A DNA stretch of 5,525 bases from Chlorobiota bacterium (GTDB lineage: Bacteria > Bacteroidota > Bacteroidia > Bacteroidales > B39-G9): positions 1 through 5,525 of the forward strand of contig DAOVJU010000270.1 in NCBI GenBank assembly GCA_030632095.1, in the 5' to 3' direction. This document shows, in pieces, positions 1-5,525 of this stretch. Every line of letters begins with the position of its first letter. The first letter of the stretch is position 1. The position numbers were made by a program, and so were the translations under genes. The notes below the pieces were generated by a model. That model was not told the origin of the DNA. It was given only the letters and a program-made list of their open reading frames with translations, and searched no databases.

Positions 1-2
1 AA

Positions 3-1280
3 AACATTAAGGCTATTGTGGCTATCGGGAAAAATGTAAAGCTTAAGGCTGTTAAAAACCAGGAACTTAAAACAATTAAAAAGAAAGGAACTAAATACAT
101 AAACAGAAATTATATAACTGCAGAAAAGTATAGAAAATATGGCACCCTCTCACACATTAACATGTGCAATGATGCAAACATATTACCGGTACATAATTTT
201 AGTGACGGATCTCATCCTGATGCACATAAAGTATCAGGGGAATTGTATGAAAAAATATATACAAAGCGCCATAAAACCTGCAAACCATGTACTATTTTAT
301 GTGGACATGAGGGCGAATTTAACGGAAAAACTATGGCCATTCCGGAATATGAAACAACAGGTTTGCTAGGGCCTAACCTCGAAATATTTGATCCGGTTGC
401 TATTGCACAATGGAACGACCAATGCGGAAAATTAGGTATAGATACCATAACAACAGGAAATGTCCTGGGTTGGGCTATGGAAGCTACAGAAAAAGGCCTG
501 ATTAAATCTAAGCTTAAATTTGGTTCAAGTGCAGAAATAGAGCAAACCATAAATGACATTGCTTACCGGAATGAATTAGGTGATGATTTAGCAAATGGAA
601 CGCGTAAGTTGTCTGAAAAATATGGTGGAAAAGATTTTGCCATTCATGTAAAAGGAATGGAGATTGCCGCATACGACCCTCGCGGATGCTGGGGACAAGG
701 ACTTTCTTATGCGGTTGCTAATCGCGGTGGTTGCCATTTATCAACAGCATTTTTTGCTCTAGAAGCAACGGTGGGATTAATAAATCCTTATACTACTTTA
801 GCTAAAGTAAAATTTACCGCTTTTTTTGAGAACCTGAATGCAGCAATTAACTCAATGCATGGATGTCAGTTTACTTCATATGCATATATCCTTGAACCTT
901 TCATTGTAAAAAACACACCTGGGTTTTTGTTAAATTTGGTAATGCAATACATGCCAAAATTAGCACTTTTATTAATGGACGTAAGTACATACAGCAAATC
1001 GTATGAAGCAATAACCGGTATAAGATTATCACAAAAAGAAATGTTAAAAGCCGGAAAACGGATTCATTTATTAGAACGATATATGAATACCCGCGAAGGA
1101 ATTAACCACAATGATGATACTTTACCTGAACGATTTTTAAATGAAGGCAGAAAAAGCGACAAAAAACAGTACAAAGTGCCATTAAACAAAATGCTTAAAG
1201 CTTATTACAAATTAAAAGGCTATGATGAAAAAGGTATTCCTAACACAGAAATTCTTAAAAAATTCAAAATTGAGCTTTGA
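3..1280 (+). CDS. Aldehyde:ferredoxin oxidoreductase family enzyme, C-terminal part (5' end outside window)
   Basis: Tungsten (or molybdenum) bis-pterin enzyme; family members oxidise aldehydes to carboxylic acids and pass electrons to ferredoxin through a [4Fe-4S] cluster. The frame is open to the window edge, so the GTG at 18 is very unlikely to be the start: the codons before it read NIKAIVAIG, the usual end of the N-terminal domain (KAI-V-x-G). Residues below are counted from that GTG. Cluster ligands are C88, C91 and C95 (CxxCxxxC) plus C283. Other family signatures are PEYET at 109-113, GIDTI at 140-144, YDPRG at 219-223, NRGGCH at 235-240 and DDTLPER at 366-372. By comparison from memory with the Pyrococcus furiosus enzyme (C288/C291/C295/C494, E313, H448), E112 and H240 are the likely active-site residues and about 200 N-terminal residues are missing. 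The two pterin-binding motifs are atypical: GKLGID at 137-142 and NSMHGC at 278-283. The family is certain; the substrate is not. It converges on the cytochrome gene with 23 bp between stops. Confidence 0.93.
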   Translation, partial: NIKAIVAIGKNVKLKAVKNQELKTIKKKGTKYINRNYITAEKYRKYGTLSHINMCNDANILPVHNFSDGSHPDAHKVSGELYEKIYTKRHKTCKPCTILCGHEGEFNGKTMAIPEYETTGLLGPNLEIFDPVAIAQWNDQCGKLGIDTITTGNVLGWAMEATEKGLIKSKLKFGSSAEIEQTINDIAYRNELGDDLANGTRKLSEKYGGKDFAIHVKGMEIAAYDPRGCWGQGLSYAVANRGGCHLSTAFFALEATVGLINPYTTLAKVKFTAFFENLNAAINSMHGCQFTSYAYILEPFIVKNTPGFLLNLVMQYMPKLALLLMDVSTYSKSYEAITGIRLSQKEMLKAGKRIHLLERYMNTREGINHNDDTLPERFLNEGRKSDKKQYKVPLNKMLKAYYKLKGYDEKGIPNTEILKKFKIEL

Positions 1281-1303
1281 TAAGGCTATAGTTTTTCATT
1301 TTA

Positions 1304-1708
1304 TCATTTATTCTCCATAAGCCTATTACCTTCTTCTTCAGTCCATTTACATATGAGAGTAACCTGTTCTGCATTTAATTTACGGTTGGGGTACTGCTCC
1401 AGATATTTTTTCGTTGGCATTTTTCCTTCGGTAATTTCTTCACAAATATCATTAAGTTTTGCTATTTTTTTTACGTCATCATAATTTGTCCATTCTCTAA
1501 AATTCAATTTTTTATTGGCATAATTCTTTTTCGATTCTGCAGTGTGGCAATCAAAACACGAGGTTTCAAGTATTGTATGAACATCTTCAGGAAATCCAAG
1601 ATTTAATTCATCACCAGGGGAAACATCTTGCTTTTCTTTCGTTGTAAAAGCAAAAAAAGCTATAATAGCACACCCAACAAAAAAGCTAAATAATAATGTT
1701 TTTTTCAT
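1304..1708 (-). CDS. Exported single-haem c-type cytochrome, Haem_bd family
   Basis: A 134-residue protein with one covalent c-type haem site, probably a small electron carrier or haem sensor outside the inner membrane. Residues 1-22 (MKK followed by a hydrophobic run) are a signal peptide or N-terminal anchor; C13 sits inside the hydrophobic stretch and does not make a convincing lipobox. The haem site is CFDCH at 51-55. Downstream are the conserved elements of the Haem_bd family: LNFREW at 68-73, GKMP at 95-98 (M97 is the likely second axial ligand, inferred), the YLEQYPNRKLN segment at 102-112 and a Trp at 122. The length is normal for the family and the gene appears intact. The start is the ATG at 1708-1706, which places the signal peptide correctly; the upstream region is very A+T-rich with no purine-rich ribosome site, as is common in Bacteroidota. 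Its partner is unknown. Convergence with the oxidoreductase gene gives no evidence that the two work together. Confidence 0.88.
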   Translation of the reverse strand: MKKTLLFSFFVGCAIIAFFAFTTKEKQDVSPGDELNLGFPEDVHTILETSCFDCHTAESKKNYANKKLNFREWTNYDDVKKIAKLNDICEEITEGKMPTKKYLEQYPNRKLNAEQVTLICKWTEEEGNRLMENK

Positions 1709-1826
1709 TGTTTAAAATTTTAAGATTTAATACACTAAATTATATAATAAATAATTCAAAAAAAACATATTTTAATAAGATTTTGTTAAGCATCTTGTAA
1801 AAGCTTGTTTCTAAATAAAAGTATTT

Positions 1827-1868
1827 AAAAACAAAAAAGCCGTCAAATCAACTGACCTGAGGGCTTTT
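1827..1868 (-). terminator. Rho-independent terminator of the tRNA unit
   Basis: Read on the minus strand, AAAAGCC (1868-1862) pairs with GGCTTTT (1841-1835). Inside it, GTCA (1856-1853) pairs with TGAC (1845-1842) around a seven-base loop, with five unpaired bases (1861-1857) on one side. The hairpin runs into a T-rich tract, TTTTTTGTTTTT (1838-1827). It starts three bases after the tRNA-Leu discriminator base and ends the unit before the cytochrome gene's upstream region. Confidence 0.8.
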
Positions 1869-1871
1869 CTG

Positions 1872-1956
1872 TACCCGGGGCCGGGATCGAACCGGCACGG
1901 CCACAATGGCCACTGGATTTTAAGTCCAGCGCGTCTACCAATTCCGCCACCTGGGC
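1872..1956 (-). tRNA. tRNA-Leu(UAA)
   Basis: An 85-nt class II tRNA. On the minus strand it begins GCCCAGG and shows a D-arm around AATTGGTAGA and an anticodon arm CTGGA-CTTAAAA-TCCAG with anticodon TAA at 1922-1920. A long variable arm, GGCC-ATTGT-GGCC, is diagnostic of Leu/Ser/Tyr. The T-arm is GCCGG-TTCGATC-CCGGC, followed by acceptor strand CCCGGGT and discriminator A at 1872. CCA is not encoded. The first acceptor pair is G-U, as in some other bacterial tRNA-Leu. The fifth pair is A opposite C, a mismatch (see findings). It lies downstream of tRNA-Gly on the same strand, and the two are probably transcribed together from the promoter at 2223-2250. Confidence 0.95.
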
Positions 1957-1982
1957 TTCTTATACAAAAGAGCATAAAAAAA

Positions 1983-2106
1983 GAGCGAAAAACGGGACTC
2001 GAATCCCGAAACAGTCAAAATTTTCAATTTTGATTCTGTTTCGTGGATGCTCGGAAAACTATCAAATCAAAGATTTGTGTTTTTCGGCACCCGCGACCAC
2101 GACCTT
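1983..2106 (-). pseudogene. Split partial copy of the tRNA-Gly 3' half
   Basis: Bases 1983-2003 are identical over 21 bp to 2138-2158, the discriminator, acceptor 3' strand and T-loop of the intact tRNA-Gly. Bases 2089-2106 match 2158-2175 (T-stem 5' side, variable region, anticodon stem) at 17 of 18 positions. Together the two blocks cover the tRNA from its 3' end back to the anticodon loop, in the same order and orientation, but 85 bp of unrelated hairpin-rich sequence (2004-2088) separates them. No 5' half is present (the match stops after 2106), so this cannot be a functional tRNA. A duplicated tRNA 3' half is what site-specific integration at a tRNA gene leaves behind, but local duplication would look the same. 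Confidence 0.7.
2007..2086. repeat. Two adjacent hairpins with related arms (twin palindrome)
   Basis: The first hairpin has outer arms CGAAACAG (2007-2014) and CTGTTTCG (2036-2043), inner arms TCAAAAT (2015-2021) and ATTTTGA (2027-2033), a two-base bulge and a five-base loop. The second has outer arms CGGAAAAC (2052-2059) and GTTTTTCG (2079-2086, one G-U pair) and inner arms CAAAT (2063-2067) and ATTTG (2073-2077) around a five-base loop. Eight bases separate the two. Both share the plan of an outer arm starting CG and rich in A, then an inner arm with CAAA and a five-base loop, so they may be diverged copies. This resembles paired REP-type palindromes, but membership of any known family is not established. 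Confidence 0.6.
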
Positions 2107-2138
2107 CGCCTATTATAAGAACTTTTTCTCTTTTATTG

Positions 2139-2211
<73 letters not shown>

Positions 2212-2222
2212 TTTTGGGACTG

Positions 2223-2250
2223 CAAATATAATCCATTTTTTTATATCAAA
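2223..2250 (-). promoter_or_regulatory. Bacteroidota-type promoter of the tRNA-Gly/tRNA-Leu unit
   Basis: On the minus strand TATATTTG (2230-2223) matches the Bacteroidota -7 consensus TAnnTTTG exactly. A TTTG -33 element lies at 2250-2247 with a 16-base spacer, slightly shorter than usual. Transcription should start near 2216-2218, leaving only a few leader bases before the tRNA at 2211. Confidence 0.75.
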
Positions 2251-2285
2251 ATGAAAATTTAATTATTTTTTGTCAAGAATAAACA

Positions 2286-2315
2286 TTGAACCTTTTCAAC
2301 TTTGAACTTTGAACC
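2286..2315. repeat. Short degenerate heptamer repeat (TTTGAAC) between mutS and the tRNAs
   Basis: The motif TTGAAC recurs at 2286, 2302 and 2309, the last two spaced exactly seven bases apart (TTTGAAC twice), with a related TTCAACT between. It abuts the mutS stop codon. No stem with a T-tract was found here, so it does not look like a mutS terminator. Confidence 0.5.
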
Positions 2316-4931
2316 TTAAAAACCTATATGTTTCTTTATCTCATTGAGTTTATTCAATGCTTCAATAGGAGTTAAATTATTAATATCAATATTTGCTATC
2401 TCATCTCTGATCTGTTTCAAAACCGGATCATCCAACTGGAAAAAGCTCATCTGGAAACCTTCACGATTTTCTGCTAAATCGCCAACAGGCTTTGATAATG
2501 AACTTTTACCATGTGTGTCTTCTAATTCTTTAAGTATTTGATTCGCCCTGTTGACAACACTCTTTGGCATACCGGCCATCCTTGCTACATGTATTCCAAA
2601 ACTGTGTTCACTTCCTCCCCTAACAAGTTTTCTTATAAACAAAACATCATTTTCAACTTCTTTAACCGATACATTATAATTTTTTATCCTGGAGAATGAA
2701 TTCTCCATCTCATTCAATTCATGATAATGTGTAGCAAATAATGTTTTTGCTTTTGCTTTTGGATGCTCATGGATAAACTCTGCAATTGCCCACGCTATAG
2801 AAATTCCATCATATGTACTTGTTCCTCTTCCCAATTCATCCAATAATATTAAGCTTCTGTCTGACAAATTATTCAATATACTGGCAGCTTCATTCATTTC
2901 AACCATAAAGGTTGATTCACCTAGCGAAATATTATCAGAGGCGCCAACCCTTGTAAATATTTTATCAACAACTCCAATATTTGCAGCTTTTGCAGGCACA
3001 TAACTGCCAATTTGAGCCATGATAACAATCAGTGCAGTCTGCCTCAAAAGAGCGGATTTTCCGACCATGTTAGGACCGGTTATGATGATAATTTGTTGCT
3101 CCCTATTATCAAGATATACATCATTGGGCACATATTCTTCATCAATGGGTAATTGTTTTTCGATAACCGGATGCCTTCCGAGTTTAATATCTATTGCATC
3201 CGAATCGTTAAGTTCCGGTTTTGTATAATCATTATCTATGGCGTTTGTAGCAAAAGACATTAAGCAATCAAGTTTAGCAATAAGGTTTGCATTTAATTGA
3301 ATTGCCTGAATATATTCCCCAAGGCTAAAAACCAGATCGTTGAATAATTTAGTTTCCAGTTCTACAATTTTTTCTTCTGCACCCAATATTTTTTGCTCAT
3401 ATTCTTTCAATTCTTCAGTAATATATCGTTCTGCGCTTACAAGGGTTTGCTTCCTGATCCATTCTTCGGGCACTTTATCTTTATGTGTATTTCTGACTTC
3501 AATATAATAGCCAAAAACATTATTAAAACTTATTTTTAATGAAGGAATTCCTGTTCTTTCGCTCTCTCTTTCCTGCATTTTTGCAAGAAAATTTTTACCT
3601 GAATAAGCAATGCTTCTGAGTTCATCCAGGTCGTCTGAAATGCCTTCAGCTATAACATTCCCTTTACTTACCAAATTTGGTGGATCAGCTTTTATTTCCC
3701 TTTCAATTCTTTCTTTAATTGTAGAACATGGATTTAACTGTTCAGCAATAATTTTAAGCTGACTATTGTTTGAATTATTGCACAATTCTTTTATAGGAAC
3801 AATTGCAGTTAATGCATTTTTTAGTTGAACAACCTCCCTGGGAGAAATTCTTACCAAAGCAACTTTTGAAACAATTCTTTCTAAATCTCCTATTTGTTTT
3901 ACATGAATTTCAAGTTCAGTTTTAATGTCTTTATTATTAAGTAGATGTTCAACTACTTCGAATCTATCATTAATTGGTTGAATGTTTTTCAACGGTAGTA
4001 TCAGCCAACGTTTAAGCATTCTGGCCCCCATCGGAGAAATTGTACGATCAAGAATTTGAATTAATGTTTTTGCCCCTTCATTAAGTGCTGAGAAAAGCTC
4101 CAGGTTTCGTATAGTAAACTTATCTAACCACACGAAATTATCTTCATCAATTCTTGAAATTTTAGTTATATGACTGGTTTTTTCGTTTTGAGTGATGTCA
4201 AGATAATGTAGAATGGCTCCTGATGCTACAATTCCGTAATGCAAATTCTGAATACCAAAACCTTTAAGTGATTTTGTACCAAATGATTGTAGTAAACGAT
4301 CGTGTGCAGAATCTTCAGTGAAAACCCAATCATCCAATCCATAAGTATAAAACTTTGAGCCAAACAATTCTGAAAACATCCCGGATTTACTTTTCTCAAA
4401 TAAGACTTCTTTGGGCAGAAAGCTTTGTAAAAGTTTATCTATATATTCATGACTTCCTTCTGCCGTATAAAACTCACCGGTTGAAATATCTAAAAATGCA
4501 ATTCCTGAAATTTGCTTCTCAATATGAACACAAGCCAGAAAATTATTTTCTTTATGTTCCAGTACATTCTCATTATGAGTTACACCAGGCGTAACCAATT
4601 CGGTTACACCTCTTTTTACTATTTTTTTGGTTAGTTTTGGATCTTCCAATTGTTCACAAATGGCAACTCTTTGTCCTGCTCTTACCAGTTTAGGTAAATA
4701 AGTATCAAGCGCATGGTGTGGAAACCCTGCTAATTCAACAAAAGAAGCTGCTCCATTGGCACGTTTGGTCAATGTAATCCCAAGAATTCCTGAAGCTTTT
4801 ATGGCATCGTCAGAAAAAGTTTCGTAAAAATCACCAACCCTGAATAATAATATAGCATCAGGATGTTTTGCCTTAATGCTGAAATATTGTTTCATCAGCG
4901 GAGTTTTAACTATTTCTGAAGATTTTCCCAT
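2316..4931 (-). CDS. mutS: DNA mismatch repair protein MutS
   Basis: Recognises base mismatches and small loops in newly replicated DNA and, using ATP, recruits MutL. It is 871 residues from the ATG at 4931, close to the usual 850-880. The mismatch-reading FYE sits at residues 35-37 in domain I. Connector domain II (about 128-250) and lever/clamp domains III/IV (about 266-560, with GYYIEVRNTH near 474-483) follow. The ATPase has Walker A GPNMVGKSA (619-627), GEST (671-674), Walker B LILLDELGRG with D698/E699, and TH of the switch (734-735). QMSFF (827-831) is a likely sliding-clamp binding motif, and LTPIEALNKLNEIKK near the end is the tetramerisation helix region. Everything essential is present and the frame is intact. 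A longer frame from a TTG at 4952 was rejected because that codon lies inside the -7 box and the family begins near TPLMKQY. It stands alone, not in a mutS-mutL operon. Confidence 0.98.
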   Translation of the reverse strand: MGKSSEIVKTPLMKQYFSIKAKHPDAILLFRVGDFYETFSDDAIKASGILGITLTKRANGAASFVELAGFPHHALDTYLPKLVRAGQRVAICEQLEDPKLTKKIVKRGVTELVTPGVTHNENVLEHKENNFLACVHIEKQISGIAFLDISTGEFYTAEGSHEYIDKLLQSFLPKEVLFEKSKSGMFSELFGSKFYTYGLDDWVFTEDSAHDRLLQSFGTKSLKGFGIQNLHYGIVASGAILHYLDITQNEKTSHITKISRIDEDNFVWLDKFTIRNLELFSALNEGAKTLIQILDRTISPMGARMLKRWLILPLKNIQPINDRFEVVEHLLNNKDIKTELEIHVKQIGDLERIVSKVALVRISPREVVQLKNALTAIVPIKELCNNSNNSQLKIIAEQLNPCSTIKERIEREIKADPPNLVSKGNVIAEGISDDLDELRSIAYSGKNFLAKMQERESERTGIPSLKISFNNVFGYYIEVRNTHKDKVPEEWIRKQTLVSAERYITEELKEYEQKILGAEEKIVELETKLFNDLVFSLGEYIQAIQLNANLIAKLDCLMSFATNAIDNDYTKPELNDSDAIDIKLGRHPVIEKQLPIDEEYVPNDVYLDNREQQIIIITGPNMVGKSALLRQTALIVIMAQIGSYVPAKAANIGVVDKIFTRVGASDNISLGESTFMVEMNEAASILNNLSDRSLILLDELGRGTSTYDGISIAWAIAEFIHEHPKAKAKTLFATHYHELNEMENSFSRIKNYNVSVKEVENDVLFIRKLVRGGSEHSFGIHVARMAGMPKSVVNRANQILKELEDTHGKSSLSKPVGDLAENREGFQMSFFQLDDPVLKQIRDEIANIDINNLTPIEALNKLNEIKKHIGF

Positions 4932-4949
4932 AAATTTATAGCAAGAAAA

Positions 4950-4980
4950 CAAAGATACTTCAAATTAAAAAGTTAAGAAA
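4950..4980 (-). promoter_or_regulatory. Predicted mutS promoter, Bacteroidota type
   Basis: TATCTTTG (4957-4950, minus strand) fits TAnnTTTG exactly. TTTC at 4980-4977, 19 bases upstream, is a one-mismatch -33 element. A start near 4943-4945 would give a leader of roughly 13 bases before the ATG at 4931. No strong Shine-Dalgarno sequence is seen in the A+T-rich leader. Confidence 0.6.
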
Positions 4981-5005
4981 GAATGTTTATAAATTGTTAA
5001 GAAAA

Positions 5006-5037
5006 GTGAGAAGGTGAAAGAGCGAAAGAGTGATGTA
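5006..5037. repeat. Degenerate 8-bp tandem repeat, unit GTGAAAGA
   Basis: Four consecutive eight-base units: GTGAGAAG, GTGAAAGA, GCGAAAGA and GTGATGTA. This purine-rich block sits between the mutS promoter and the sorting-domain remnant. A related GAGTGAAAGG occurs on the far side of that remnant at about 5483-5492. It has no coding sense in the frame of the adjacent remnant, which has a stop at 5036. Confidence 0.6.
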
Positions 5038-5038
5038 G

Positions 5039-5457
5039 GAATTAAGTAATAATGCCGGTAACAGTAATCATTTATTAACTATCTGGAATATGATTATAAT
5101 CCTTTACCTGGAAGATCTTATTGCAGGCTAAAACAAACCGATCTTGACGGACAATTTTCTTTTAGTAAAATCCGAAGTATTTCAGTAGTCAGTGACCCAA
5201 ATAAAGAAATTCCTGAAATATTGTCTATTCACATTAATAAAGTTGGAATACTGATTATTAAATTAAAAAACATTACTGAAAACTCAATTTACTTCGATAT
5301 TATCAGTTATAATGGTAAAATGGTTTATCACAATATGATTCAAAAATCCATTGCCGGCATGTATGAAATAAATACGAATTCCTGGAACACGGGCATTTAT
5401 TTTGTTAACATACACTAAGGCCAAACACAACTTGGTAAAAAAGTATGGATTGATTAG
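5039..5457 (+). pseudogene. Remnant of a T9SS-secreted protein: C-terminal sorting domain, frameshifted and interrupted
   Basis: Conceptual translation gives the tail of a large secreted Bacteroidota protein. AGNSNHLL (frame of 5057) is followed, after a one-base frame change near 5072, by YLEYDYNPLPGRSYCRLKQT, then DLDGQFSFSKI. This closely resembles the AGNSN...YNPLPG.SYYRLKQTDFDG segment that precedes many type A T9SS sorting domains. The sorting domain itself follows: FDIISYNGKMVYH, then GIYFVNIH. A TAA at 5416-5418 interrupts it, and the same frame continues as GQTQLGKKVWID to a TAG at 5455-5457, the expected end of such a domain. The upstream body of the protein is absent: the matching frame hits a stop at 5036, only 18 bases before the first recognisable residues. 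The YPNP-like motif is also not recognisable. An open frame of about 116 codons exists (5068-5418) but has no convincing start. A broken gene fragment is much more likely than a small functional gene. Confidence 0.8.
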
Positions 5458-5525
5458 GGCCATATTAAAATGCCAGTAGAGTAGAGTGAAAGGACAAGCG
5501 GTAATGGAATTTCTCACAATTTCAG
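5458..5525. other. Right-edge sequence without recognisable feature
   Basis: These 68 bases follow the sorting-domain remnant. Apart from the purine-rich GAGTGAAAGG near 5483-5492, resembling the repeat at 5006-5037, nothing can be assigned. A minus-strand frame (5517-5284) runs through here but is mostly antisense to the remnant. Confidence 0.4.

Noticed and set aside
212..559. 115-residue minus-strand frame inside the oxidoreductase gene, plus a 76-residue plus-strand frame at 139-369.
   Set aside because: Both are shadows of a gene with clear family motifs; neither shows recognisable protein features.
1281..1303. Shared terminator between the convergent oxidoreductase and cytochrome genes.
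   Set aside because: Only a five-base AGGCT/AGCCT pairing about 30 bases apart can be drawn, with no clean hairpin plus T-tract.
1735..1760. Possible promoter of the cytochrome gene (minus-strand TAATTTAG at 1742-1735 with TTTG at 1760-1757).
   Set aside because: The -7 box has a mismatch at a conserved T and the spacer is only 14 bases; in such A+T-rich sequence this is not convincing. The true promoter is probably somewhere in 1720-1826.
2286..2299. Hairpin TTGAA-CCTT-TTCAA as a mutS terminator.
   Set aside because: A five-pair A+T-rich stem with no following T-tract on the minus strand; better explained by the heptamer repeat.
5284..5517. 77-residue minus-strand frame at the right edge.
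   Set aside because: It is mostly antisense to the sorting-domain remnant, and its translation shows no recognisable motif.

Overview
The window looks like a piece of a Bacteroidota chromosome, probably from an anaerobic or facultative lineage. Four things point there: low G+C; promoters of the Bacteroidota type (TAnnTTTG -7 box) upstream of the tRNA pair and of mutS; a remnant of a protein carrying a type IX secretion (T9SS) C-terminal sorting domain; and a tungsten/molybdenum aldehyde:ferredoxin oxidoreductase, an enzyme typical of anaerobic metabolism. No genus can be named from the sequence alone.

Layout. The left edge (3-1280, +) holds the C-terminal two thirds of an aldehyde:ferredoxin oxidoreductase family enzyme; its N-terminal domain lies outside the window. 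Convergent with it (1304-1708, -) is a small exported single-haem c-type cytochrome of the Haem_bd family. Next comes a minus-strand RNA unit: a promoter (2223-2250), tRNA-Gly(GCC) (2139-2211), a scrambled stretch (1983-2106) containing a partial copy of the 3' half of that tRNA split by two hairpins, tRNA-Leu(UAA) (1872-1956) and a hairpin/T-tract terminator (1827-1868). Then comes a complete mutS gene (2316-4931, -) with its own promoter overlapping the alternative TTG start codon. The right edge (5039-5457, +) is a decayed fragment of a gene for a T9SS-secreted protein, broken by a frameshift near 5072 and a stop codon at 5416, and preceded by an 8-bp-period tandem repeat. The last 68 bases show nothing recognisable.

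Function. The genes do not form a pathway: the window combines a housekeeping repair gene and tRNAs with unrelated metabolic genes. I do not see a clear new multi-gene system. The parts most worth a second look are the split tRNA-Gly copy with its twin hairpins, the altered pterin-binding motifs in the oxidoreductase, the broken sorting-domain gene, and an acceptor-stem mismatch in tRNA-Leu.
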